Shown here piece by piece: positions 32,909-41,155 of a DNA stretch of 59,788 nucleotides (position 1 is the stretch's first letter; each line of letters opens with the position of its first letter). This stretch comes from Mycobacterium alsense (GTDB lineage: Bacteria; Actinomycetota; Actinomycetes; Mycobacteriales; Mycobacteriaceae), in contig NZ_MVHD01000032.1 of the NCBI RefSeq assembly GCF_002086635.1, positions 1 through 59,788 of the forward strand, given 5' to 3'. Both the position numbers and the translations under genes were made by a program. Below the pieces are notes generated by a model. That model was not told where the DNA came from. It made no database searches and saw nothing but the letters and a program-made list of their open reading frames with translations.

Positions 32909-33388
32909 ATGGGATTCGCACTGCGCCCCGAGGACTTCTACCACACCGGCGTCGTCGTGCCCGACCTCGACGCCGCGATGGCCCGCCTCGGCGCGCTGGC
33001 CGGCTACCGCTGGATCAGCCCGCTCTCCTACACCCTGCCCTTCCGCACCGCCGAGGGAACCCGTGAGCTCACGTCGCGGTTCGTCTACTCGCTGCAGGCC
33101 CCGCACGTCGAGCTGATTCAGGAGGTGCCGGGGAGCCCGTGGACGGCGGCGCCCGGGAACTCCGTGCACCATCTCGGCTACTTCACCGACAGCCTCGCCG
33201 AGACCGCCCGCGCGCTGGAGGACAACGGGTTCACCTTCGAAGCCACCGCCGACGTCAGCCCGCCGGGCCTGGCGCTGTTCGCCTACTACGTCGACACGGC
33301 CGGCACCCGCATCGAGATCGTCGACCGCGCGCTGTTTCCCGACTTCCCCGCGTTCCTGCGGGCGGCCGCCGCCCAACAGGAAGCTTGA
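32909..33388 (+). CDS. VOC family (glyoxalase/dioxygenase fold) protein
   Basis: A 159-residue vicinal-oxygen-chelate protein. DFYHTGVVVPDLDAAMARLG supplies the first metal His, VHHLGYFTDSLAETARALED the second (SVHHLGY), and GTRIEIVDR the Glu near the C-terminus, giving a typical His-His-Glu site. Substrate may be an epimerisable CoA ester or an aromatic ring; not determinable here. It lies 11 bases after the MBL gene and one base before the flavin oxidoreductase, so it shares the operon. Confidence 0.88.
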   Translation: MGFALRPEDFYHTGVVVPDLDAAMARLGALAGYRWISPLSYTLPFRTAEGTRELTSRFVYSLQAPHVELIQEVPGSPWTAAPGNSVHHLGYFTDSLAETARALEDNGFTFEATADVSPPGLALFAYYVDTAGTRIEIVDRALFPDFPAFLRAAAAQQEA

Positions 33389-33389
33389 C

Positions 33390-34337
33390 GTGTTGCTGAC
33401 GGTGCTGCGCTTCAACTTTGCGTCGCCGCACGGCAATCCGCGCACGCAAGGCGAACTGCTCACCTCTGCGCTCGAACTGGCGCAGTGGGGTGAGTCCCGC
33501 GGCATCACCTCGATCAGCGTCGACGAGCACCACGCGACAGGGCACGGGTGGAGCTGTAACCCGATCATGGCCGCGGCGATGTTTCTGGCCCGGACCACCA
33601 CGCTGATCGCCAGCGTGGACTGCGCGCTCGGACCGCTGTGGAATCCGGTCAGGCTCGCCGAAGACATCGCGCTCGTCGACAATATGAGCCGCGGCCGGCT
33701 GCACACCACCGTCGGCCTGGGCTACCGCACGGTCGAATATGACTCTCTCGGAGTCGATTTCGGCCGACGCGGCCAGCTGATGGACAACCTGATCGAGAAC
33801 ATGCTGTCGGTCTGGTCCGACACCGGGACGTGGACCCGCCCGCACCCCCCGCTGTATGTCGGTGGGGGCGTGCGCGCCACCGCGCGGCGCGCGGTGCGTT
33901 TCAAGCTGCCGCTGAGCCTGGCCGATCACCTGCCCGACATCGCCGCCTACTACCGCGAGCTGTGTGCCGAGGCTGGTATCAAGCCGCTCATCATCATGCC
34001 CGGGCCCATCAATCGCGGAATGGTCTTCCTGCACGAGGACCCCGACCGGGCCTGGGCCGAACTGGGTGACCACATCCTCTGGGAGGCGGTCACTTACGGC
34101 GAATGGTCGACCGACCAGCGCTCGTTCATGCACCTGCCCGGGGTCGCCACGCTGGACGAGGTCAAGGCGTCGGGACGATACCGGTTCCTGACACCCGAGC
34201 AACTCATCGACGAAGTCCGCGGCGCCGACCAGTACGGGCCGCTGGTCATGCACCCGCTGGTGGGCGGGATGCCCGTCGACGAGGCGTGGAAGTCGGTCCA
34301 ACTGCTCACCGACAGGGTGCTTCCCGCGCTGAGCTGA
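33390..34337 (+). CDS. LLM class (luciferase-like, F420/FMN) oxidoreductase
   Basis: A 315-residue TIM-barrel flavin- or F420-dependent enzyme. ALELAQWGESRGITSISVDE (about 27-46), HHATGHGWSCNPI, CALGPLWNPVRLAEDIALVD and GRLHTTVGLGYRTVEYDSLG are family landmarks. Such enzymes oxidise alcohols or hydroxylate substrates; in mycobacteria F420 use is common. The start GTG 33390 directly follows the VOC stop. Its stop TGA overlaps the ATG of the next large regulator (TGATG). Confidence 0.9.
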   Translation: MLLTVLRFNFASPHGNPRTQGELLTSALELAQWGESRGITSISVDEHHATGHGWSCNPIMAAAMFLARTTTLIASVDCALGPLWNPVRLAEDIALVDNMSRGRLHTTVGLGYRTVEYDSLGVDFGRRGQLMDNLIENMLSVWSDTGTWTRPHPPLYVGGGVRATARRAVRFKLPLSLADHLPDIAAYYRELCAEAGIKPLIIMPGPINRGMVFLHEDPDRAWAELGDHILWEAVTYGEWSTDQRSFMHLPGVATLDEVKASGRYRFLTPEQLIDEVRGADQYGPLVMHPLVGGMPVDEAWKSVQLLTDRVLPALS

Positions 34338-37300
34338 TGCCTGGCACGACCACCGCCGCGATATCAGACATTTTGCTGATGTTCTGCGAGCTGCGTCGCC
34401 GCATGCTGGCTAGCATGAGCGAGGCGAAGTGGAGCGACCTGGCCGTGAGCGAGCTTCCGACGGGAACCGTGACGTTGCTGCTGGCAGACGTCGAGGGATC
34501 TACGCGGCTGTGGGAGACCCAACCCGACGACATGGCCGTTGCTATGGCGCGCCTGGATCAGGTGCTGACGGACTTGGTGGCCGCCCACGACGGGGCCCGC
34601 CCGGTTGAGCAGGGCGAAGGCGACAGCTTCGTGATCGCTTTTGCTCGCGCCTCCGATGCGGTGTGCTGCGCGCTGGATCTGCAGCGGGCGGCGCTGGCCC
34701 CGATCCGGCTGCGCATCGGGATCCATACCGGCGAGGTGCGGCTGCGCGAGCCAAATGATCGGACCAACTACATCGGGCCCACGATCAATCGCACGGCCCG
34801 GTTGCGGGACCTGGCCCACGGCGGACAGACGGTGTTGTCGGGCGCGACCGAGCTCATGGTGGTCGACCAGCTGCCGCCCGACGTCTCGCTGGCCGACCTC
34901 GGCAGCCACCCGCTGCGCGACCTGCCCCGGCCCGAACGCGTGATACAGCTCTGCCATCCCGATCTGCGTAACGAATTCCCGCCGCTGCGAACCGCCAACA
35001 CCGTTGTCGTACGAAACCTTCCGGCACAGCTGACGAGCTTCATCGGTCGCCATACGGAAATCAGAAATCTACGGGAGGCGCTGGCCGGTAATCGGCTGGT
35101 AACGCTGATCGGAATCGGAGGCGCGGGCAAGACGCGGCTTGCCGTTCACGTCGCCGCCGATCTGGCAGAAGAATTCGGTGACGGTGTCTGCTACGTCGAT
35201 TTGGCTCCGATCACCCATCCGGATGTCGTGCCGGTCACGGCGGTTCGAGCGTTGGGGCTGCCCGACCAGCCCGGCCGGTCGACCATCGAGACGCTGCAGC
35301 AGCATCTTCGCGACCGGCACATGCTGCTCGTGGTCGACAACTGCGAACACCTGATCGACTCCAGCGCCGCGTTGGTGGCTGGTCTCCTCGCGGAGGTCCC
35401 GAGGCTGACGGTCCTGGCGACCAGCCGCGAACCGCTGGGTGTCACCGGCGAGGCGATGTGGCAGGTACCGTCGTTGTCGCTGGCCGACGAGGCCGTCGAC
35501 CTGTTCGCCGACCGCGCCCGGCTGGCCAAGTCGGACTTCGCGTTGAGCGACGACAACAGGGCCGCGGTCGCCGAGATTTGCCGGCGTCTCGACGGGATGC
35601 CGTTGGCGATCGAGCTGGCCGCGGCGCGCGTGCGCGCCTTGTCGCTCGACGAGATTCTCGGCGGCCTGCACGACCGCTTCCGGCTGCTGACCGGCGGCTC
35701 GCGCATGGCGGTGCGCCGGCAACAGACGTTGCAAGCATCGGTGGATTGGTCGCACGCCCTGCTCACCGACACCGAGCGCATCCTGTTCCGCCGCCTAGCG
35801 GTATTCCTGGGTGGCTTCGATCTCGACGCCGCGCAGGCGGTCGCGAGTGCGGACGGGGTCCAGCGCTACCAGGTGCTGGACCAGCTCACCCTGCTCGTCG
35901 ACAAGTCGCTGGTGGTCGCCGAAAACACCGGCGGGAGAATGCGATACCGGATGCTCGAAACCGTGCGCCAGTATGCGCTGGAGAAGCTGGCCGAGTCCGG
36001 CGAGGCCGATGCCGTCCGGTCGCGTCACTGCGACCACTACACGTCGATGGCCGCACTCCTCGATGCGCCCGCGCGTACCGACTATGCGGAGCGCCTCACT
36101 CAGGCGGAAGTCGAGATGGACAACCTGCGAAGCGCACTGGGGTGGAACCTGGAGACGTCCGATACCGGGCGCGCGCTGTCGCTCGCGTCCTCATTACAAC
36201 CACTGTGGCTCACGAGATTACGTGCGCTTGAGGGCCGGGCGTGGTTCGATACCGTTGTCGCCGAAAGCGATTTGAACGATCTCGAGGTGCCCGCCGCGGT
36301 GCGTGCCCGCGCCCTCGCCGACACCGCCGTTTTGAACATGTTCGTCGGCGGCAGTATCGATCTGGCCGAGCGTGCCCTGGCGATTGCCCGCGAACTCGAT
36401 GACCCGGCCCTGCTGGCGCGGACGCTGACCGCCTGTGGCTGGATCGCGGGCAGCGTCGACTACGACGCGGAGGCGGCCGGACGGTACTACTCCGAGGCGG
36501 TGGTTTTCGCCCGGAGGCTCGACGATCGATGGAGCCTGAGCCAGATCCTCGCCTGGCAGGCCAACACCTGGGTGAGCGTGGGTGACCCGATCGCGGCCCG
36601 CGCGGCCGGTGAAGAAGGTCGTGATATCGCGGATGCGATTGGCGACCGGCCCAATTCGCGGATGAGTCGTTTGTACCTCGCGTGGGTGCAGTTGATCGAA
36701 GGCGACGTAGCCGGGGCCGTTGCCGGGTTCCGAGCCGTCGTCGCCGAGTGCGAGGCGGATCACGACGAATTTCTCAAACCGATCGGCGGGATGGGTCTGG
36801 CGATTGCGTTGGCACACCACGGTGACGTCGATGCCGCGCGCGCCGCGGCCGACAAGGCATTCGAGAGCGCGTCGGGCAGGGATGAGATCTTCCAAGGGAT
36901 GGGCCACGCGGCGTCGGCGGTGGCGGCGCTGGCCGCGGGCGAGATCGGCGCCGCCCATGACTCGAGCGAGCGGGCCTTCCAACTCATCGGTATGGCCCAA
37001 CCCCAGATGGCCGTCGTGCAACGTGCGTTCAACTCCATCGAAGTGGCACTGGCGGAGGGTGACCTCGCGCCGGCGCGCCGTTGGGCCGACGAAGCCATCG
37101 CGATGGCGTCGGGATGGCATCTGGTGGTGGCACTAGCGGCCCGCTCTCGCGTCGGGATTGCCGAAGGCGACCCGGAAGGAGCCGAACGTGACGCGCATGA
37201 TGCGCTGGCGGGCGCAGCCAGTGCGGGGGTTTATCATCCGGTCCCCGGCATCATTGAATCCCTCGCCGATCTGGCCCGAGACGTCGACGCTCGGCGAGCG

Positions 37301-37711
37301 GCCCGCCTTTTCGGCGCGGCCGAGGCGTTCCGGCAGCGCAACGGGATAGTGCGGTTCAAGCTGCATCAGGCCGGTTACGAGGCCGCGGTTGCGGCGCTGC
37401 GTGATGCGATGGACGACAAGGAGTTTGAGACCGCCTGGGCCGAGGGCGCCGCGTTAACCGTCGAAGAGGCCATCGCCTACGCGCAGCGCGGGCGCGGTGA
37501 GCGCAAACGCCCGAGCAGCGGGTGGGAGTCGCTGACGCCGGCCGAACTCGACGTCGTCCGGCTGGTGTGCGAAGGCCTCCCGAACAAAGACGTCGCCACC
37601 CGGCTGTTCGTTTCACCCAAGACCGTGCAGGCCCACCTCACCCACGTCTACACCAAACTCGGCGTCGGCTCACGTGTCCAGCTGGTTCAAGAGGCCGCCC
37701 GGCGATCCTGA
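34337..37711 (+). CDS. Adenylate-cyclase-domain / STAND ATPase / LuxR regulator
   Basis: The 1124-residue protein has a class III cyclase domain (about 40-200), an NB-ARC-like ATPase with P-loop GIGGAGKTRLA (about 259-269) and VVDNCEHL, a TPR-like helical region (about 620-1000), and a LuxR HTH at the end (LTPAELDVVRLVCEGLPNKD, VSPKTVQAHLTHVYTKLGV). Cyclase metal Asp51 is present. The substrate-specifying positions read Gln (VEQGEGDSF) and Asn144 (TNYIGPTIN), as described for Rv0386, instead of Lys and Asp. Similar to Rv1358, Rv0386 and Rv2488c. The start is uncertain: ATG 34415 (MSEAKWSDL) is an alternative. Confidence 0.9.
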   Translation: MPGTTTAAISDILLMFCELRRRMLASMSEAKWSDLAVSELPTGTVTLLLADVEGSTRLWETQPDDMAVAMARLDQVLTDLVAAHDGARPVEQGEGDSFVIAFARASDAVCCALDLQRAALAPIRLRIGIHTGEVRLREPNDRTNYIGPTINRTARLRDLAHGGQTVLSGATELMVVDQLPPDVSLADLGSHPLRDLPRPERVIQLCHPDLRNEFPPLRTANTVVVRNLPAQLTSFIGRHTEIRNLREALAGNRLVTLIGIGGAGKTRLAVHVAADLAEEFGDGVCYVDLAPITHPDVVPVTAVRALGLPDQPGRSTIETLQQHLRDRHMLLVVDNCEHLIDSSAALVAGLLAEVPRLTVLATSREPLGVTGEAMWQVPSLSLADEAVDLFADRARLAKSDFALSDDNRAAVAEICRRLDGMPLAIELAAARVRALSLDEILGGLHDRFRLLTGGSRMAVRRQQTLQASVDWSHALLTDTERILFRRLAVFLGGFDLDAAQAVASADGVQRYQVLDQLTLLVDKSLVVAENTGGRMRYRMLETVRQYALEKLAESGEADAVRSRHCDHYTSMAALLDAPARTDYAERLTQAEVEMDNLRSALGWNLETSDTGRALSLASSLQPLWLTRLRALEGRAWFDTVVAESDLNDLEVPAAVRARALADTAVLNMFVGGSIDLAERALAIARELDDPALLARTLTACGWIAGSVDYDAEAAGRYYSEAVVFARRLDDRWSLSQILAWQANTWVSVGDPIAARAAGEEGRDIADAIGDRPNSRMSRLYLAWVQLIEGDVAGAVAGFRAVVAECEADHDEFLKPIGGMGLAIALAHHGDVDAARAAADKAFESASGRDEIFQGMGHAASAVAALAAGEIGAAHDSSERAFQLIGMAQPQMAVVQRAFNSIEVALAEGDLAPARRWADEAIAMASGWHLVVALAARSRVGIAEGDPEGAERDAHDALAGAASAGVYHPVPGIIESLADLARDVDARRAARLFGAAEAFRQRNGIVRFKLHQAGYEAAVAALRDAMDDKEFETAWAEGAALTVEEAIAYAQRGRGERKRPSSGWESLTPAELDVVRLVCEGLPNKDVATRLFVSPKTVQAHLTHVYTKLGVGSRVQLVQEAARRS

Positions 37712-38593
37712 CAGCGCGGTCAGGTCCGGTCGCCCGCCGAGGCGCTGGACCGTCGAGCCGGCGGCCGCCGCGGCGAGGCCACCGGCCCGCCGCGGGTCGG
37801 CGCCCGCGCGCAGGGCGGCAATGAGTCCGGCCACGAACGCATCCCCGGCGCCGGTCGGGTCGACGACCTCCGCGTCGGCGAATTCGAACAGCGCGCTGCC
37901 GTTCTTCCACACCACCAGGTCGCCGACGCCCGGGACGGCCAGCGCCACCAATTCCGGTCCGCGGCCCAACAATTCGCGGCCCAACGCCTCCGCCTGCTCC
38001 AGCGTGCCGACCTCCTCGCCCGCGATCAGCGCGGCTTCGGTGGAGTCGGCCCGCAGCACGTCGACCGACGCCAGGAGGTCGGTGCGAACGTCCTTTGCGG
38101 GCACCCCGTCGGCGACCACGCGTTGGCCCCTCTCACGGGCCCGCCGCGCCGCCGCCAGGGCCGTCGCCGGCGGCTGCTGCAGCTGGATCGAGACGGTGTC
38201 GGCGTCGTCGAACAGGGGCGCCGCCCGCTCGAGGTCGGCCACCTGAACGAGCGAGCCTTCCGGCACGTCCTCGATCAGCATGCGTTCCGGCGAGACCAGA
38301 TCGATCAGCAGCGCGGTCGTGCCGCGCCGCACGACCCCACGCGTGTCGATGCCGTCGTTGCGCGCCTGCCGCAGCACGACCTCTCCCGCGATGTCATCGC
38401 CCACCACGCCGATGAGCGCGACCGGCACCCCCAGCTGGGCCAGGCCGACGGCCTGGTTGGCGCCCTTGCCGCCGAGCAGCTCGTCGCGCCGCAGGACCGC
38501 GGTGGGCTCATTCGCCGACGGCGGCCCGTCGGTGCGCAACACCAGGTCGCGCCCGATCTGGCCGATCACCACGACGCCCTTCGGGATGCTCAT
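37670..38593 (-). CDS. PfkB family sugar kinase (ribokinase-like)
   Basis: A 307-residue carbohydrate kinase. The substrate-binding start is GGKGANQAVGLAQLGVPVAL (about 41-60). The ATP/anion-hole motif with catalytic Asp is VVDPTGAGDAFVAGLIA. GDDIAGEVVLRQARNDGID is also family-typical. It resembles ribokinases, and deoxyribokinase or other pentose kinases cannot be excluded. It is 36 bases after the TetR gene on the same strand. Its 3' end overlaps the convergent LuxR-type regulator by 42 bases, so the two transcripts are antisense there. Confidence 0.9.
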   Translation of the reverse strand: MSIPKGVVVIGQIGRDLVLRTDGPPSANEPTAVLRRDELLGGKGANQAVGLAQLGVPVALIGVVGDDIAGEVVLRQARNDGIDTRGVVRRGTTALLIDLVSPERMLIEDVPEGSLVQVADLERAAPLFDDADTVSIQLQQPPATALAAARRARERGQRVVADGVPAKDVRTDLLASVDVLRADSTEAALIAGEEVGTLEQAEALGRELLGRGPELVALAVPGVGDLVVWKNGSALFEFADAEVVDPTGAGDAFVAGLIAALRAGADPRRAGGLAAAAAGSTVQRLGGRPDLTALSGSPGGLLNQLDT

Positions 38594-38629
38594 AGGGATA
38601 CTGTGCCCGGCGGGCCGCCATGTCACACG

Positions 38630-39226
38630 TCACTTTTTTCGTCTCCAGTGCGGGCTCTTGACGGCCGCCAGCGCCTCGGTGACATAACGATCCAACGGCC
38701 ATCGGTTGCGGGATTGCCGCACCCACTGCTGGAACCCGAAATCCGCTGCCGCGAAGGCGATCTGCACCAACAGGCCGGGCCGGATGTCGACGTCGGGGTT
38801 GGCGCCCATGCGCTCGGCGATCAGCTTGATCGCCCGGTCCTTGTCGGCGGGACGGTGCAGGGTGACCTTGTCGAGCAATCCAGGCGCGACCAGCAGGGCC
38901 TTGCGCCACTCCTCGCAGTCGGCCCGGTCGAACGAGCGGGTCCGCGTGACGATCGCGTTGATCAGCGCGGCATCGGGTGACTCGCCGGCCGGACGGTCCT
39001 CGAGGAGGCTGACGATCGCGGCGCCACCGTAGCGCACCGGCGCCAGCAGCAGCTCCTCCTTCGCCGGCACGTGCCGGAAGAGGGTGCGCGCCGAAACGCC
39101 TGCCGCCGCGGCGATTTCCTCGGTGGTGACGGCGTCGTACCCGCGCTCGATGAACAGCCGGAACGCGGCGCGCCTGATGTCGGCGCGGACCTGCGCGCGC
39201 TGACGATCGCGCAGCGACTCCGTCAC
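38630..39226 (-). CDS. TetR family transcriptional regulator
   Basis: A 198-residue TetR protein. The HTH is VTTEEIAAAAGVSARTLFRH (about 34-53) following AAFRLFIERGYDA, the standard first helix. The C-terminal domain (LLVAPGLLDKVTLHRPADKD) resembles the mycobacterial MftR/AcrR-like group. GTG 39226 overlaps the stop of the preceding SDR gene (GTGA), so it is part of the operon starting at 41066. It is a likely regulator of that operon and of the divergent SDR at 41156. Confidence 0.88.
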   Translation of the reverse strand: MTESLRDRQRAQVRADIRRAAFRLFIERGYDAVTTEEIAAAAGVSARTLFRHVPAKEELLLAPVRYGGAAIVSLLEDRPAGESPDAALINAIVTRTRSFDRADCEEWRKALLVAPGLLDKVTLHRPADKDRAIKLIAERMGANPDVDIRPGLLVQIAFAAADFGFQQWVRQSRNRWPLDRYVTEALAAVKSPHWRRKK

Positions 39227-39996
39227 CGGAAGCAACCGATCCCGCCGTCGACGTGGATGGTCTGCCCGGTGATGAACGTCGCGTCGGCGCCGAGCAGGAA
39301 CGCCACCAGAGCGCCCACGTCGGTGCGCACGTCGCCGATGCGTTTCATCGGGACGCGCCGCACCGCCTTCGCGTAGTCGTCGGGCGCGAACTGTTTCCAC
39401 AGTTTGACGCCGTCGGACTCCGCGAACGGGCAGATGACGTTGACACGGATGTTGTCGCGCCCCCATTCCAGCGCGGCGACCTTCGACAACCCGCGGATGC
39501 CTTCCTTGGCGGCGGCGTAACCGCCCCACCTCGGCTCGCCGCCGGTGCCCGTCCCCGAGCCGAGGTTGACGATCGACCCGCCGCCGGCCTCGACCATCAC
39601 GGGATGCACGGCCTGCATGAGCAGGAACGTCGCCCGGGGTCCGACCTCGTAGCCCAGCGCCAGGTCCTCGGTGGTGATGTCGACGAAGGCCTTGGGCTCG
39701 TTGGTCGCTATGGCGTTGTTGACCAGGCCGTGCACGGCGCCGAACGCGTCGACGGCGGCCGCGACGATCCGCGCGGCGCTGTCCGGGTCGCGCAGGTCGG
39801 CGACCAGCGTGGTGACGGCGCCGGCCGCCGCGAGTTCGGCGCCGGTCGTCGCGAGCAGCTCGTCCTGGATGTCGACCAGCAGCACCGACGCCCCGCGTTC
39901 CAGCAGCGCGGCGGCGGCGCCCTTGCCCACGCCCTGCGCGGCGCCGGTGACGATCGCGACGTGCCCGCGCAGCGAGTCGGGGTGGCTGTACGTCAT
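39223..39996 (-). CDS. SDR family oxidoreductase
   Basis: A 257-residue short-chain dehydrogenase. The cofactor loop is AIVTGAAQGVGKGAAAALLE, the acidic residue after strand 2 (LLVDIQDE) points to NAD, VNNAIATNEP takes the NNAG place, and the catalytic Ser/Tyr/Lys region appears as IVNLGSGTGTGGEPRWGGYA followed by AAKEGI. The GxxxAAK arrangement (GYAAAKEG) is intact. It overlaps the dihydrodipicolinate-reductase-like gene by four bases (ATGA) and the TetR gene by four bases, so all are co-translated. Confidence 0.9.
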   Translation of the reverse strand: MTYSHPDSLRGHVAIVTGAAQGVGKGAAAALLERGASVLLVDIQDELLATTGAELAAAGAVTTLVADLRDPDSAARIVAAAVDAFGAVHGLVNNAIATNEPKAFVDITTEDLALGYEVGPRATFLLMQAVHPVMVEAGGGSIVNLGSGTGTGGEPRWGGYAAAKEGIRGLSKVAALEWGRDNIRVNVICPFAESDGVKLWKQFAPDDYAKAVRRVPMKRIGDVRTDVGALVAFLLGADATFITGQTIHVDGGIGCFR

Positions 39997-41066
39997 GCCG
40001 TTACGGCCAGATTGCGCGCCGGGCGGCCGGCGAACAGCGGCAGATCGAGGTAGGTCTTGATGCCCGGTCCCGCGGCGCAGACGTCCGGGATGGCGTTGAC
40101 GCAGTGGTTGGCGGTGGCGACGACGCCGGGATTGCGTCGCAGCCCTTCGGCGATCGACGGCGGCTGCAGGCCCTTGAAGGTGAGGCTGACGGTAGGGTCG
40201 CCGGTGATCTCGACCTCGAAGCGTTCGCCTCGCTCAGCGAAATTCCAATCGGGGTCTAGGTTTTCCTCGCCCATCAGCCAGTTGACCGCCGCGGTGATCA
40301 CGGGCTCGCCGTCGGCGAGCGCCTGCCAGCGGAAGCGGCGCGCGGCCACGGTTCCCGCGGTGATCGGGAAGGGGTCGTAGTCGATGTCGGAGGTCGCCAC
40401 GGCGATGTCCTGGATGGTCCTGATGTTGGGGTCGATGCGAAAACCCATGTGGTCGGCGATCATTCGCACCGACATCTTGAATCCCGACTCGAGCAGGCTG
40501 GCCATGGGTCCTTGCACGGCCTCCTCGGGGGTGCCGCCGAAGCCCATGATGTGGCGCACCACGTCGGGGGCGTTGTAGGTGCGGATGTCGGAGAACTCCT
40601 CGGCGCGCACGTGAGTGACCGCCGACGACAGCGAGGACACCATGAGCGGGAAGCGCTCGGTGATGCCGCCGGGGTGGATCCCCGAGCCGTGCAGGGTCAC
40701 TCCGTTCTCGACCGCGGCGTCGGCGATGGCCTGATGGCGCGGGTTGCTCAGGTCGGGGTAGACCCACCCTACCGGGGTCACCACGTTCTTGCCGGACCGC
40801 AGGATTGCAAGGACCTCTTCGTCATTGGGCACCAGCGGGCTGTACACGACGCAGTCCGCGTCGAGCGCGAGCACCTCGTCGACGTCGGTGGTCGCCTTGA
40901 CGCCCAGGGGAGCGGCCCCGACGATGTCGCCGACGTCGGCGCCGTTTTTGCTCGCGGTGTGCACCCAGCACCCGGCGAGCTCGAGCCGCGGGTGGTTCAG
41001 CACGCATTCGATGGCCGCCTTGCCGACACCTCCTGTGGCCCATTGGATGACACGGAGCTTGCTCAT
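39993..41066 (-). CDS. Dihydrodipicolinate reductase-like (DapB-type Rossmann) protein
   Basis: A 357-residue protein of the mycobacterial dapB-like group, often annotated as dihydrodipicolinate reductase N-terminal domain or 2,4-diaminopentanoate-dehydrogenase-like. The N-terminus is VIQWATGGVGKAAIECVLNH. VYSPLVPNDEEVLAILRSGK, TLHGSGIHPGGITERFPLMV and the Asn/His-rich end TANHCVNAIPDV are typical. It is not the lysine-pathway DapB. The ATG at 41066 is preceded by GGGAGGTCGG, favouring it over an upstream in-frame ATG at 41111. It leads a minus-strand operon. Confidence 0.87.
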   Translation of the reverse strand: MSKLRVIQWATGGVGKAAIECVLNHPRLELAGCWVHTASKNGADVGDIVGAAPLGVKATTDVDEVLALDADCVVYSPLVPNDEEVLAILRSGKNVVTPVGWVYPDLSNPRHQAIADAAVENGVTLHGSGIHPGGITERFPLMVSSLSSAVTHVRAEEFSDIRTYNAPDVVRHIMGFGGTPEEAVQGPMASLLESGFKMSVRMIADHMGFRIDPNIRTIQDIAVATSDIDYDPFPITAGTVAARRFRWQALADGEPVITAAVNWLMGEENLDPDWNFAERGERFEVEITGDPTVSLTFKGLQPPSIAEGLRRNPGVVATANHCVNAIPDVCAAGPGIKTYLDLPLFAGRPARNLAVTA

Positions 41067-41123
41067 GGCCGACCTCCCGCACGCCTTTACATCCCACCAA
41101 TGAGATGGCACCGTATGACTACC

Positions 41124-41138
41124 TGTCAGTGACTGTCA
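41124..41138. promoter_or_regulatory. TGTCAGTGACTGTCA, overlapping palindromes in a divergent promoter
   Basis: The 15-bp sequence holds two overlapping near-palindromes (GTCAGTGAC and TGACTGTCA) and a direct TGTCA repeat ten bases apart. It lies in the 89-base gap between the divergent DapB-like and SDR genes, 18 bases before the SDR start. It is a candidate site for the TetR protein at 38630-39226. Confidence 0.5.
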
Positions 41139-41155
41139 ACTAGGAAGGTCGGCCG

